NCBI GenBank assembly: GCA_000996275.1
Contig: LCEG01000003.1
Location: forward strand, 186,001 to 250,000
Source: a candidate division TM6 bacterium GW2011_GWE2_42_60
GTDB taxonomy: Bacteria > Babelota > Babeliae > Babelales > Babelaceae
Length of the DNA stretch: 64,000 bases
Direction of reading: 5' to 3'
The translations under genes and the position numbers were made by a program. The notes under the pieces are model-generated. The model saw only the letters and a list, made by a program, of their open reading frames with translations, did not search any database and had not been told where the DNA came from. This document shows, piece by piece, positions 30,430 to 40,900 of the stretch (positions are counted from its first letter, which is position 1; each line of letters opens with the position of its first letter).

Positions 30430-32211
30430 TTACTTTGTTTTACTGACTACTGGTTCTGCAAAAACTTTAAGGCCATAATCCGCAAGTTTTCTTGCATCAA
30501 CACCAGTAGGCGCCTGCATCATCGGGTCAGCTGCACTCTGCGTCTTAGGGAACGCAATTACTTCCCTAATGCTTGCACAACCCAAAAGAAGCATAACAAA
30601 ACGATCAAGCCCAATAGCAAGACCGCCATGAGGAGGAAAACCGAGCTCTTGAGCTTCGAGCAAGAAGCCAAAATGCCGCTTCATATCATCGCTATCAATA
30701 TCAATCATCTTAAAAACTTTTGCCTGCAACTCTGGATTGTGAATCCGGATCGAACCACCACCAAGCTCAACACCGTTCAAAACAATATCATAGGCACGTG
30801 CCTTGATTTCTCCATGAGACTGACTCTCCCAATCACCCTTTGGTGAAGTAAATGGATGATGCATCGCCGCCCAGCGACCAGAATCTTCGTTATACTCAAA
30901 CATCGGAAAATCGGTTACCCACAAAAGCTCATCTCTGCTTTTATCGATTAACTGGAGTAAATCGCCAAGCTGTAAACGAAGACGTCCAAGTTGCGTCCAG
31001 GTCTCTTTCAAAGCACCAGCCATAATAAAGAGCGTGTCTCCCGCCTTAAACGACGGTATCAAAACTTTAATACGTTCAGCAAAATCTTCCGGTAAGAACT
31101 TTGCAACGGGTGCTTCGATTTTTCCTTCATTGTTCAGACGAATCCATAAAAGCCCCTTTGCCCCATTTAAAAGCGCACGATTCACCCAACTCTCAAGCTC
31201 AGAGCGAGAAAAATGATGTTGCGGAATATGAAGACAGCCAAGAGCACCACCTTTGGTGACCACTGATTTCAAAAATGCAATTTCAGTATCTTTAAAAAGC
31301 GCAGCACAATCGATAATTGGAAGTCCAAAGCGAAGATCTGGTTTATCACATCCGTACGTTCCAAAAGCCTCATCAAACGGCATCCGTCTAAATGGAGCCG
31401 TAATTTTTTTACCTGCAACATCAAATGCTTTAACAATTAATTTTTCAACAATTGCCATAATGTCTTCTTCGTTTATAAAAGACATTTCAAGGTCTAATTG
31501 TGTAAATTCTGGTTGGCGGTCGGCACGCGTATCTTCATCTCTAAAACAACGAGCAACTTGGAAGTAACGCTCAAGACCACCCGCCATCAAAAGCTGTTTA
31601 TAAACTTGCGGCGATTGTGGAAGAGCGTAAAATAAACCTTTTTGGACTCGTGATGGAACAATATATTCACGCGCACCTTCAGCAGTATTTTTAGTAAGAA
31701 TCGGTGTTTCTATTTCATAAAAACCCTGTTCGTCCAAAACCTGTCGCATTGCAAAAATAATTTTATGCCGAAGCGCAATCCGATCACGCATTTCAGGCCG
31801 TCGAAGATCAAGATAACGGTACGTTAAACGCAACTCTTCATCAACCTGATGCGCTTCATCAAGCGTAAAAGGAAGAACTTTGGCACGATTATGGATAGTA
31901 AGCACACTCGCTTGCATTTCCCACTTGCCGGTTGGAAGATCTTCATTTACCGTTGTCGCTGTACGCTCAACGACTTTTCCCGTAACTGAAATCACACACT
32001 CAGATCGTAACGCATGTGCTTGCTCATGAACGTCGGCAGCAACTTTGGCATCAAAAACAACCTGCATGAGTCCGCTCCGATCTCGAAGATCAATGAAAAT
32101 TAATCCTCCATGATCACGCCGTTTATTAACCCATCCACAGAGCGTGAGCTCCTTGCCAAGGTGTTGAGCAGCTACTTCGCCACAAAAAACCGAACGTTCA
32201 AATCTTTTCAT
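30430..32211 (-). CDS. aspS: Aspartyl-tRNA synthetase
   Basis: A 593-residue bacterial-type class IIb enzyme. It has the N-terminal OB anticodon-binding domain (CGWVNKRRDHGGLIFIDLRDRSG), the catalytic motifs (YLDLRRPEMRDRI, RCFRDEDTRADRQPEFTQLD) and motif 3 (GLAIGLDRFVML), plus the bacterial insertion domain in the middle (about 280-420). It ends with IAFPKTQSAADPMMQAPT, where E. coli has a similar stretch. Length matches. It may be discriminating or nondiscriminating toward tRNA-Asn; the window holds no asnS or gatCAB to decide. AGGTG precedes the ATG. Confidence 0.97.
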   Translation of the reverse strand: MKRFERSVFCGEVAAQHLGKELTLCGWVNKRRDHGGLIFIDLRDRSGLMQVVFDAKVAADVHEQAHALRSECVISVTGKVVERTATTVNEDLPTGKWEMQASVLTIHNRAKVLPFTLDEAHQVDEELRLTYRYLDLRRPEMRDRIALRHKIIFAMRQVLDEQGFYEIETPILTKNTAEGAREYIVPSRVQKGLFYALPQSPQVYKQLLMAGGLERYFQVARCFRDEDTRADRQPEFTQLDLEMSFINEEDIMAIVEKLIVKAFDVAGKKITAPFRRMPFDEAFGTYGCDKPDLRFGLPIIDCAALFKDTEIAFLKSVVTKGGALGCLHIPQHHFSRSELESWVNRALLNGAKGLLWIRLNNEGKIEAPVAKFLPEDFAERIKVLIPSFKAGDTLFIMAGALKETWTQLGRLRLQLGDLLQLIDKSRDELLWVTDFPMFEYNEDSGRWAAMHHPFTSPKGDWESQSHGEIKARAYDIVLNGVELGGGSIRIHNPELQAKVFKMIDIDSDDMKRHFGFLLEAQELGFPPHGGLAIGLDRFVMLLLGCASIREVIAFPKTQSAADPMMQAPTGVDARKLADYGLKVFAEPVVSKTK

Positions 32212-32284
32212 GCTGCACCTAACTATTGGTATAAAAAAGACCGTTGTATTATTTAAAAGCAGCGTACCACGCCGCTCAAAAAAC

Positions 32285-33556
32285 TCAATTTACAAAATCG
32301 ATACAAGCACCAAGCGAGCGTAATTTTTCATCAAGTCCTTCATATCCTCTGAAGAGATGATGTGTTCCCGTCATCGATGTCTCGCCTTGGGCTACAAGAC
32401 CTGCAATAATCAATGCCGCTGCAGAGCGAATATCGGTCGCAACAACCGGCGCACCACACAGCTCTTTAACGCCCGTAATAGTGGCCCGGTCACCACTCAC
32501 CACAATATTCGCACCCATTTTCTGGAGCTCAGGCACATGCATGAGCCGGTTTTCAAAAACTGTTTCGTGGACACTACTCGTACCCCGAGCAAGCGCCATA
32601 AGAACGGTCATAGGAGCTTGTAAATCAGTTGGGAACCCTGGATAAGGCATTGTTTTAAATGAGATTGGCTTCATCTCGCGTGTCGCCACCAACGTAACAC
32701 CTCTTCCCTGTGAACCAACGGTAATTAAGTGACCCATGTCTTCTAATTTAACCAAAACAAGCTCAAGCGCTGAAACAGGAGCATCCGGAATAGAAATTGA
32801 CCCACCCGTTGCAGCCGCCGCCATCAAAAGCGTTCCCGCTTCAAGTCGATCACGCATAATACAATAGGTTGTTGCCCGAAGCCGCGCATCACCTTGCACG
32901 ACAATAGTCGCAGGGAATGTAAAATCAATCTGCGCGCCCATACTCTTTAATAATTCAATAAAATCCAAAACTTCTGGTTCAAGAGCTGCATTCACAATTT
33001 CGGTAATACCATGAGCTCCAAGAGCCGCCATAATAATATTTTCAGTAGCGCCCACACTTGGATAATCAAGCACAATGCGACACCCTTTTAATTGGCCATT
33101 AACACGCGCTTCAAGAAAATCCCCATCTTGAATGAGCACAGCTCCCATTTTTACAAATGCACGAAGATGAAGATCAACCGGACGCGTCCCAATGGAACAA
33201 CCACCAGGCAGCGCAATCCGCGCCGATCCACAGCGAGCCAAAAGCGGCCCCATTAAAAGAATTGAAGCACGCATCGACTTCATAATTTCTGGCGACACCG
33301 TCACCCCAGAAACCGTTGTAGCATCAACCACAAGCTCATGGGTACGTTCATCAAATGACGCCGCTATACCAAGCTCTCCAAGCGCTTTAACCATCTGGTA
33401 CACATCATGTGATGCAGGAACTTTTGTGAGCCGAGATAATCCATCAGCAAGGATAAGCGAAGCGATCGATACCAAAACAGCGTTTTTAGCACCTTCCAAA
33501 GTAACTTCACCCGATAACGGACCTGCATTACGAATCAACAAACAATCACGAGACAT
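32285..33556 (-). CDS. murA: UDP-N-acetylglucosamine 1-carboxyvinyltransferase
   Basis: A 423-residue enzyme that starts peptidoglycan precursor synthesis by adding enolpyruvate to UDP-GlcNAc. It has the N-terminal GAKNAVL motif, the PGGCSIGTRPVDLHL loop whose Cys (near residue 117) reacts with fosfomycin, RSAAALIIAGL near the end and a final FRGYEGLDEKLRSLGA. The start is the ATG 7 bp after GAGGTG; in-frame upstream codons would add 16 nonhomologous residues. With murJ at 43-44.6 kb it shows that this bacterium keeps a peptidoglycan pathway. Confidence 0.97.
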   Translation of the reverse strand: MSRDCLLIRNAGPLSGEVTLEGAKNAVLVSIASLILADGLSRLTKVPASHDVYQMVKALGELGIAASFDERTHELVVDATTVSGVTVSPEIMKSMRASILLMGPLLARCGSARIALPGGCSIGTRPVDLHLRAFVKMGAVLIQDGDFLEARVNGQLKGCRIVLDYPSVGATENIIMAALGAHGITEIVNAALEPEVLDFIELLKSMGAQIDFTFPATIVVQGDARLRATTYCIMRDRLEAGTLLMAAAATGGSISIPDAPVSALELVLVKLEDMGHLITVGSQGRGVTLVATREMKPISFKTMPYPGFPTDLQAPMTVLMALARGTSSVHETVFENRLMHVPELQKMGANIVVSGDRATITGVKELCGAPVVATDIRSAAALIIAGLVAQGETSMTGTHHLFRGYEGLDEKLRSLGACIDFVN

Positions 33557-33611
33557 AACACCGCACCTCATTTTCTTGAATCCAAAATTATTGAGCACCC
33601 CCAAAAACCCC

Positions 33612-33640
33612 TAGTCAAAAAGGCTTTTTTATAGTATAAT
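33612..33640 (+). promoter_or_regulatory. Promoter of the 33.7-kb gene
   Basis: TAGTCA (33612-33617), a 17-bp spacer and TATAAT (33635-33640), about 105 bp upstream of the start. The -10 is perfect; the -35 is weak. Confidence 0.45.
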
Positions 33641-33745
33641 GCCTAACAAGATAATTGTCTCCGGCTCTGCCAAAAAATGTTCAATTAACGGCAACTAAGA
33701 GACTTTTAATAACAGATGTATTTCTTGAGAAACGGAGGTCTTCCC

Positions 33746-34978
33746 ATGAATAAATTAAGAATGACTACTTATAAAAATTCTTTATTTGTATTATTGCTTT
33801 CAGGTGCACTTTTAACAGGTTCACATACGATGTTTTGTGCCAATCAAACGGCAAAACCAACATCGCCAATCGAATCTACCCTCAAAAAAACATTTAATTT
33901 TCTCACCTGGCCTATTCGCAAGACATTAGAATTTAAAAATAAAGTTTTGGGCGACGATAAAGAAAAGGCGACTTTAAAAAGCCAAATAGCATCTAAAAAA
34001 AACACGCTTAACGAATTAAGAAATCAACTCAGCAGCTATGTTCCAAAAGGAGATGTTGATCTTTATGCAAAATTGCTTCTTAAAAAAAAAATCCTCTCTC
34101 GTCGCGAGAAAAGCTTAAATAAAGTTTTAAATAAAAGAAAAAGCACGCTTAAAGAAATTCAAAATGCTCTTGCTCTTCTACAAACTACGCCTTCTTCATT
34201 ACTTGCGCGCGGGGGCGGCATTATTGGGGGTGCTTTGGTAGGATATACAACGGTAAAATTTATTTCTGACCGTCTCTTTGAAACCGGAAATGCACAACTT
34301 GCAGAACTTCTTAAAGAACAGCTGGTTGTCGTTCAAAAAGCTCAAGCACTTAAAGCAGAGCTCAACAAGCTCTCTGAAGAAAAGACTCAAAAAGAAGCTG
34401 CTTTACAAGCTTTAACAACTCCTGCAATTCCAACGCCTATTCAAACAACACCAACCATTGAGACTCAAGCAGCGCAGACGGCAGAGCAGGTGACCATACA
34501 AAGGGCGGAACTCCTGCAAGCATTAACTCGAATTCAAGAAGAAATTAATCAAAAAACAGATGCGCTTGAGCCGCTTAAACGTGCGTACGAGCTTTTGAAC
34601 GAAAAAATCATTACCCCACACAATAGTGGTACCCTTGTTTCGATTATTAAAACCTGTGCCCCTTGGGTGGGCGCTGCGCTTGGTGCACTTATTGGCTACA
34701 AGATTGCGAATAAACTCTTTGTTCCCGTCGCCCGTACACTTTCTGCATCCGAGCAAGAAAGAGTTTTAGAACTTCAAAAAGCGCTTAACGATGCTCAAAA
34801 AGCTTTTGATACTATTTCGGGTAAATATAACGATGTCGCCGGGACAGTCCAGTCATTAGAAAATATTCCCAACAACGTACAATCGGCGCTTTCAGATTAT
34901 TTGATGCTCAAAGAACAAGTGAGAGAAGCTGAAGAATATCTTAAGAAAAGTGATTTTGCAGAGATTCTCGGACTTTAA
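33746..34978 (+). CDS. Exported coiled-coil protein with two glycine-zipper membrane segments
   Basis: A 410-residue protein starting at the ATG after CGGAGG; an upstream in-frame ATG lacks a ribosome site. Signal peptide about 8-31. Two coiled-coil regions (about 65-150 and 195-300, plus a final one 335-405) alternate with two Gly/Ala-rich hydrophobic segments, GGGIIGGALVGYTTVKF (about 155-171) and WVGAALGALIGYKIA (about 310-325). The repeat of coil, glycine-zipper helix and aromatic end suggests internal duplication. Function unknown. It is 36 bp upstream of the AAA+ gene, in one operon, so the two proteins may form a membrane assembly. Confidence 0.65.
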   Translation: MNKLRMTTYKNSLFVLLLSGALLTGSHTMFCANQTAKPTSPIESTLKKTFNFLTWPIRKTLEFKNKVLGDDKEKATLKSQIASKKNTLNELRNQLSSYVPKGDVDLYAKLLLKKKILSRREKSLNKVLNKRKSTLKEIQNALALLQTTPSSLLARGGGIIGGALVGYTTVKFISDRLFETGNAQLAELLKEQLVVVQKAQALKAELNKLSEEKTQKEAALQALTTPAIPTPIQTTPTIETQAAQTAEQVTIQRAELLQALTRIQEEINQKTDALEPLKRAYELLNEKIITPHNSGTLVSIIKTCAPWVGAALGALIGYKIANKLFVPVARTLSASEQERVLELQKALNDAQKAFDTISGKYNDVAGTVQSLENIPNNVQSALSDYLMLKEQVREAEEYLKKSDFAEILGL

Positions 34979-35014
34979 AAAAGCCAAAAAAAGTTAATAA
35001 TGGGGATGTTTTTT

Positions 35015-37870
35015 ATGAATAAAATAATGAAAAGAGTATGCGTATTTGTCTTGTTAAGTGGCTTAGGCTTTACGTGCAACGAGGTCGCTGCAAATGGAAA
35101 AGCAAAAGGACTGAGTAGCCTGGGCAAAAGAGACCCGATCTGGCAGATCATACTTGCGACAAAAAAAATTGCAACGCCCTATATTACACAAGCAACCAAA
35201 CAAGTACCACAACTAAAAAATCGTTGTCTATTGGGCTTTGTTGGGCTCTCTGCACTCGTGGGGATCTGTGCCTGTCGTAAGCAGATTGAGCAAAAGGCAA
35301 AGCTGGGGTGGGACTACATAAAATCTGGCTACAACAAACTACCGCTTCCTTTTCAAGTACTAGTCTCCGCTCCGATAGCTATTACGGCTGGAACTTTGGC
35401 AGCCCATTATACTTCTGTAGTTGCACCGGACAAATCAACCGCTGAATTTCTTAAAAAGACCGCGTTTACGTTTACAACAGGGTTTGTTATTAATAAGATG
35501 ACTAATATCAAAAAGCTCTTTTCCGAAGAACAAAATCCAACAGACGATTTAATAAGTAAGCCTGTTTTTGAAATGCTCGATTCAAACGAAAATTCTGATG
35601 CAATCAGTTATGAAGAACTTTCTGCGAGTTGCGGAGAACCCCAATTACAAGTATTTTTAAACGATCTTGCAAACAGAAAATGCAAAAATATTCTTCTTTT
35701 TGGTCAGTCAAATACTGGTAAAACAACAACTGCAAAAGACATATGCGCCGCCCTCCATATTGATGGCATGGTAGTTAATGCCTCTGATCTTGGAGCAGAA
35801 CTCTATGTTGGATCCGCTCCGAAAAAAATTAATGCGGTACTTGAAAAAATGCCTAGCCTCTCTAAAGGGTCTGTAATAGTCATAGATGAAGCAGATGCCT
35901 TACTAAAAGAAAGCGCTGATTTTGGACAAAACAATCATCAAATAAGCGTTAATAAAAAAATAATGGATGTGCTCAATCTTGCACATAAAAATGGTCTTTG
36001 TATCATTATGATAACCAATATTCGTAATCCAAAAGAGATTCCTGCTACTATCGTCAACCGCTTCACCCGAATCACAGGACAATCGCAAGGTGGGTACATC
36101 ATTGAGAAACAGCTTCCAACCTTGCTTGGACGTATAACTATTTGTCAAAGAACCGTTAGAGAAACGCTTAAAAACACAAGCGACCAAACATATCTCTTCC
36201 CTGACCTCGGAGCCTTTTGTCTTCATATTGCAAAATTTACTGACGGTTGCAATAACGGTGAAATTGCTAGCATAGTCCAAAAAATTATTGAGCGTCATGG
36301 GAGGTTCGCACAAAATTACCAAACCGCCATTGTAAGCATAAAGACACCTTACAGCCTCAGTATTATTAATAGAGTAATTAACGAAAACAATTTTGAAGGT
36401 CTTGATCAAATGATCGATTTTCTGGGCAGTTTAGAACGAGCAACAACAGACCAAAAAGAAAAAGAGCGTATCAAAAAAACAAAAGAAAATTATGAAGAAA
36501 GACTTGAACAGAGCACTAAACTACGTTCAAACCTCATGCTGAATGATTATTCTATACGTATGCAAGATATTCTCGCCTTGGAAAAAGATCCTGAATCAAT
36601 AATTGAAGCGCTTGAGACTTCAATGTTGACTGATCTAGAAAATGCTCTCAACCCTCATAAAAAACGTATTGAACAGTTGGGGAAAGCTCAACTTAAGGGC
36701 TACGAGCAAATAGTAGCCGCTCACAAAAAACTTAAAGAATGCATGCCAGCTCTCCTTGAAAGTTTAGAAGCTATCAAAAAGGCATATCCGAAAGAAAGCT
36801 TCAAAGATCTTCATGAGAATATAGAAAAATTTGAAAAAGAAATTGATGAATATATTAAAGACACTACTGCAACAAAACGAGCTGCTATTTATAGATTAGA
36901 TATATTTATCAAAGGTAAGATTTCAAAAATTCTCGAAGCAACGTTTAATGCTTCTTTCTCTGTCTTTATTGTTCATGGCATCGCTTATGAAACCTGCGTG
37001 GCGGAACAAGGAAATGGGGATACAACTCGTATCAATCTTGAAAAACAACAAGCTGACTTAGAGGCCACCCACAAGAATCCTGCCGCAATTTTAGATATTC
37101 TTAAAAATACAAAGATGCCTGCCGAGGATAAAGTCAAAGCGCTCAAGAAAATTATTAAAGAAGCAGATATGCATGGTTCAAATAATAGTGCGGATGCCTA
37201 CAAAGCTGTTTGCAGACGTTATAAGCATGTTAAATATTACTACGAAACATACCGCTATCACCTCCCCAAAATGAGTCGCGATGACCTCCTGCAAGTTGCT
37301 CAAAGCGTTAACCATAAACTTGCTTTCGAAACCATCACAGACAGTGATATTCAGCAACAAAATTTCGAAAACATTATCCTCACTGAACTTGGTATAGGGC
37401 CAAAGGCTACCTCCCTTGGAGGAACTCTTAAGAGTGCTGCAATCAAAACAATCATGACAACCTGGAGTTGTCTAAAATACCCATTCACCTCACCAAAACA
37501 ACGTCTCACGTTTGCCGGAAAAATCAGTAAAAAGATTGCACGACATGGGCTCGACGGTGATCTTGATGCACTTGAGCTCGTCAAAAAAGTAAGCACCGAC
37601 CCACTCAAGAGCAAAGAGATCATCAACAGAGAAATCGTTTCTGCTTTCTTAAAAAAATACGATTTCACGCCAAGCACAGATGCCACGGCGCTCACAAATA
37701 TCTTTAGCGCAAAACCAAAAGATCTTTACATAAGAAAAGGCCGAGACAATATTCTGGAAGTCAGTGCCGATGGAAAAGAGTTCATCTCTCTAAACACGAT
37801 ACGCAAAGAATATGAAAAACACCAAATTATAGAAGAAGACAAAAAAATCGAGACAAGCACAGAAGTATAA
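35015..37870 (+). CDS. Membrane-associated AAA+ ATPase of unknown function
   Basis: A 951-residue protein with signal-like N-terminus (VCVFVLLSGLGFTC) and two further hydrophobic segments (about 65-85 and 105-125). An AAA+ module follows: Walker A GQSNTGKTTT near 230, Walker B VIVIDEADALL near 286, a sensor-1 type IIMITNIRN, and arginine-rich IVNRFTRITG that could act as arginine finger. The fold recalls FtsH/ATAD3-like ATPases, but no peptidase motif is seen. The last 500 residues are helical and charged, without recognised domain. I place the start at the third possible ATG, preceded by GGGGAT; an ATG 15 bp earlier is also possible. If the N-terminal segment is a signal peptide, the ATPase would lie in the periplasm without ATP, so export to a host cell or a cytoplasmic hairpin topology must be considered. 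Confidence 0.75.
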   Translation: MNKIMKRVCVFVLLSGLGFTCNEVAANGKAKGLSSLGKRDPIWQIILATKKIATPYITQATKQVPQLKNRCLLGFVGLSALVGICACRKQIEQKAKLGWDYIKSGYNKLPLPFQVLVSAPIAITAGTLAAHYTSVVAPDKSTAEFLKKTAFTFTTGFVINKMTNIKKLFSEEQNPTDDLISKPVFEMLDSNENSDAISYEELSASCGEPQLQVFLNDLANRKCKNILLFGQSNTGKTTTAKDICAALHIDGMVVNASDLGAELYVGSAPKKINAVLEKMPSLSKGSVIVIDEADALLKESADFGQNNHQISVNKKIMDVLNLAHKNGLCIIMITNIRNPKEIPATIVNRFTRITGQSQGGYIIEKQLPTLLGRITICQRTVRETLKNTSDQTYLFPDLGAFCLHIAKFTDGCNNGEIASIVQKIIERHGRFAQNYQTAIVSIKTPYSLSIINRVINENNFEGLDQMIDFLGSLERATTDQKEKERIKKTKENYEERLEQSTKLRSNLMLNDYSIRMQDILALEKDPESIIEALETSMLTDLENALNPHKKRIEQLGKAQLKGYEQIVAAHKKLKECMPALLESLEAIKKAYPKESFKDLHENIEKFEKEIDEYIKDTTATKRAAIYRLDIFIKGKISKILEATFNASFSVFIVHGIAYETCVAEQGNGDTTRINLEKQQADLEATHKNPAAILDILKNTKMPAEDKVKALKKIIKEADMHGSNNSADAYKAVCRRYKHVKYYYETYRYHLPKMSRDDLLQVAQSVNHKLAFETITDSDIQQQNFENIILTELGIGPKATSLGGTLKSAAIKTIMTTWSCLKYPFTSPKQRLTFAGKISKKIARHGLDGDLDALELVKKVSTDPLKSKEIINREIVSAFLKKYDFTPSTDATALTNIFSAKPKDLYIRKGRDNILEVSADGKEFISLNTIRKEYEKHQIIEEDKKIETSTEV

Positions 37871-37892
37871 AACTTCTGTTTATAGTATAAAA

Positions 37893-37940
37893 AGTGAGAC
37901 GGGGGAGTTGAGATTTGTGTCTCACCTCCCCCGTCTCACT
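37893..37940. terminator. 21-bp bidirectional terminator
   Basis: AGTGAGACGGGGGAGTTGAGA (37893-37913) pairs with 37920-37940 with one mismatch, loop TTTGTG. It is flanked by an A-run on the left and TTTTG on the right, so it works for both convergent genes. Confidence 0.88.
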
Positions 37941-37955
37941 TTTGTTCTTCCTTTT

Positions 37956-40900
37956 TTATTTCTTTACCTGCTGTGCCGCCATCGCTTTTTCAAGCTGTGC
38001 AGCAAGACCTGGGTAGCCATTGGTACGTGCAATATCAATAGCCCGTTGTGAAACAGGTAACTTCAATTCATTTACCAAGAAATTCACAACCCCACTGTCT
38101 CCAGCGCCTGAAGCATAATAAAGCAGCGCCCCGTCACCAGCGCGTAGATTTGCACCATATTTATTAAAAAGCTCAACAATACCAAGTTTATTACCCGCAT
38201 AATAGAAAGGCAGCATGCCATCTTTTGCCGGTTGATCTTTAGCTGCAGGGTAGTTTTTCAACAACCTTTCGACAAGCACTTTATCCCCAGCTCTTACAGC
38301 TGCCGCCATTAAGTCTGGTGCATTAGCCGCCTGCGCTGCGCGATTAGATTCAAGATATGTGGCCAATTCGTTGTTGCGATTTTCACGGGCTAGATCAATG
38401 GCACTTTGAGGAATTGGAAGACCGCGATTAATAAGATATTCAATAACCGGCCTACTACTAGCTCCTGTAGCAAAGTAATAAAGAACACCATCATCAGCAC
38501 CGATATCAGAACCATTCTTATCAAAAATCTCAACAATGTTTTTATTGAGTCCCGCATAAAAGACGGGGAGCATCCCACTTTCGTCGCGCATTTCAACTAT
38601 TTCATGTTGCGTATTGAGAAGATTCACCACCGAAGAAAGACTGCCCGCCTTGATAGCTGCGATCAGTTCTTTCAAGCGTGCCTGAGCAATCGTACGACGC
38701 TGCTCAAGGTAGCCCGCCAGGGATTCTTTTCCATTTTGACGAGCAATGTCGATTGCCAATTGTGGTATTGCAATTCCTGCTCTCAAGAGAACATCGATGG
38801 TATTTTTCTCTCCCATCTCAGCCGCCTTCATCATGAGAAGGTTGTTATCTCCATCAAGTTTAACGCCCTTTTCCCACATTTTAATAACAATTGCAGGTGA
38901 TTTATATGCATAGGCGACAGGCGAAAGTCCCATTTCATCATGCTGGCCAAGCGCCGCAGGATTTGCTGCAAGAATAGTATCAAGAGAAGCCACATCACCC
39001 TTCTTGATCGCTTCAAAAATATCATCGGTACGAGCAAGTAAAGGTGAAACAAACGGAGCACTTGGAACACTTAAATTCTTAAAGAGTGCTTTTTGCGCAA
39101 TATCAACGAGAGCTGTTGCTATGTGTTGTATACTTCCAACCGGATCCTTAATGTTAAATTCACCAAGATCTTGTGTTATATCAGTACCAAGAAGAGTCAC
39201 ATCAACCTTGGCACTTGGGAGTGTACCTTTTGTCACATCTGTCACCGAGCCACTCCAGTAAACTTTGCGGACAATGACCATATTAGCAATCTGATTAAAG
39301 ACCATTTTACCCTGGTCAATAACACCAATGCCAAGTGTTCCCAACGTTTTAAGGGTATCAGCAGCAAGTTTTGTTACACCAAGTTTATTGAGCATATCAA
39401 AAAGTGCCTGGCCAACAACCGTCTCTTCCAATCCTTTTTTCAATTTTAACAAATTCAGTGTTGTAATCTCTTTTTGAACATCTAATTCTCGAAGCACGGA
39501 TAAAGCAGGGTCCTTAAAGAAAAGAACACGGCGTCCTTCAGCCTCTTTAACCCGCTGTTCTTGCGCTTGAATATCTGCCATACTTGCACGACGTTTAAGC
39601 TGCTCGAGCGTATTGTCTATATCCTGCTTAAGAGTCCCTTGTATTCGATTAAATTCAGCATTAATTGACTTATTTAAGGCGTCGGTCAATGTATTGGTGA
39701 ATTCAATAGTAAGAGCAAGATTATCCAGTTTAAGCTGTTCCGCTAGTTTTGAAGTATCTTTAAACGAAAGGTCAACCGCTTTAATGCGAGCTAAAATCCC
39801 TGCTTCTTTTGGCCCAATCGTAGTTTCTGTATCAAAAGCAAGACCTTTTGTAGAAGCAAGTATTTTTGTCTTTGTATTGATCAACTCACCTATTTTTATA
39901 CGGCCATCAAGCTCTAAATTAAATCCTTGTTGCAGATGAATGGTAATATCAAGAAGAGGCCCTTTCCCTGAGTCGTCAGCGTTCGTAATTTCAATGTCGC
40001 CTATTTTGATCGCATCCATACTGCCGCGCAGAATAAGGCCATTCGTCGATAATTCGAGCGCACAGCCAACTGTTTTTCCTAAAACTTTGACATAGACACT
40101 ACCACCAACACCCGCATTGAACGAGATATTGCCAATCCGCATGGCAATAGGAACTATCTTGAGACTTGCGGAATCAACATAGCAAGGAATTACTTTGAAT
40201 AGGTCAGGCGGTAGCTGCAAATTAATCATCTCAAAGAGGCTCATGGTAAGATCAGCAAGCGTTGATAGATTTTCAATTTTTGCATCAATAAACATGCTGC
40301 TTAAATCAACACCGACACCAAACGCCAGTTTTGCATGCAATGGTTTTTGCTTACCAATCGCACCTTCTCCAGACATTGCAAAAAGCTCTGGAACAAGAAG
40401 TGATGCACCTGCTGATTCTATTGCCGCGGAGATCGCCGCATAAGTTTCATAAAACTTAACCCCTAAATTACCAAACTCAATATTGGTTACACCAATTTTG
40501 CTAATATTAAGCGGATCTTTCCAAATACCCTTCATGCTCAAGTCGCAACCAATCCCCATGGCTGTTAATCCAAGTTCCCCCGCAAAAAGAAGTGGTTCTT
40601 GACCTGGTCCCGGAATAAATTGGAATGAACCTTCAAAAGCAAGACTTGGTTCACCACGGACCACGAGATAAAGTGCTGCCGCTTTAAAGGTTGCCGGTGG
40701 AATCACAATTGAAAAATCACCCGTTGCAAGACCCATCTTGAGAGACATTATCTTCAAGTTTGTGATATCAATGTTTCCGATAAGACGAAGCCCCACGCCT
40801 TTGTTGCCTGTTTTTTTGATAATGCCATCGAGCGCTTTGAGTGCTAAATTTTCTGCTGCGCCAGAAATCGAAACTCCAGCAGAAAGAGTGCAACCCGCAT

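Noticed and set aside
35903-36409. 168-codon minus-strand frame inside the AAA+ gene
   Set aside because: Antisense to a well-supported ATPase domain with Walker motifs.
38406-38900. 164-codon plus-strand frame inside the 1659-residue gene
   Set aside because: Antisense to the ankyrin blocks; no ribosome site or domain.
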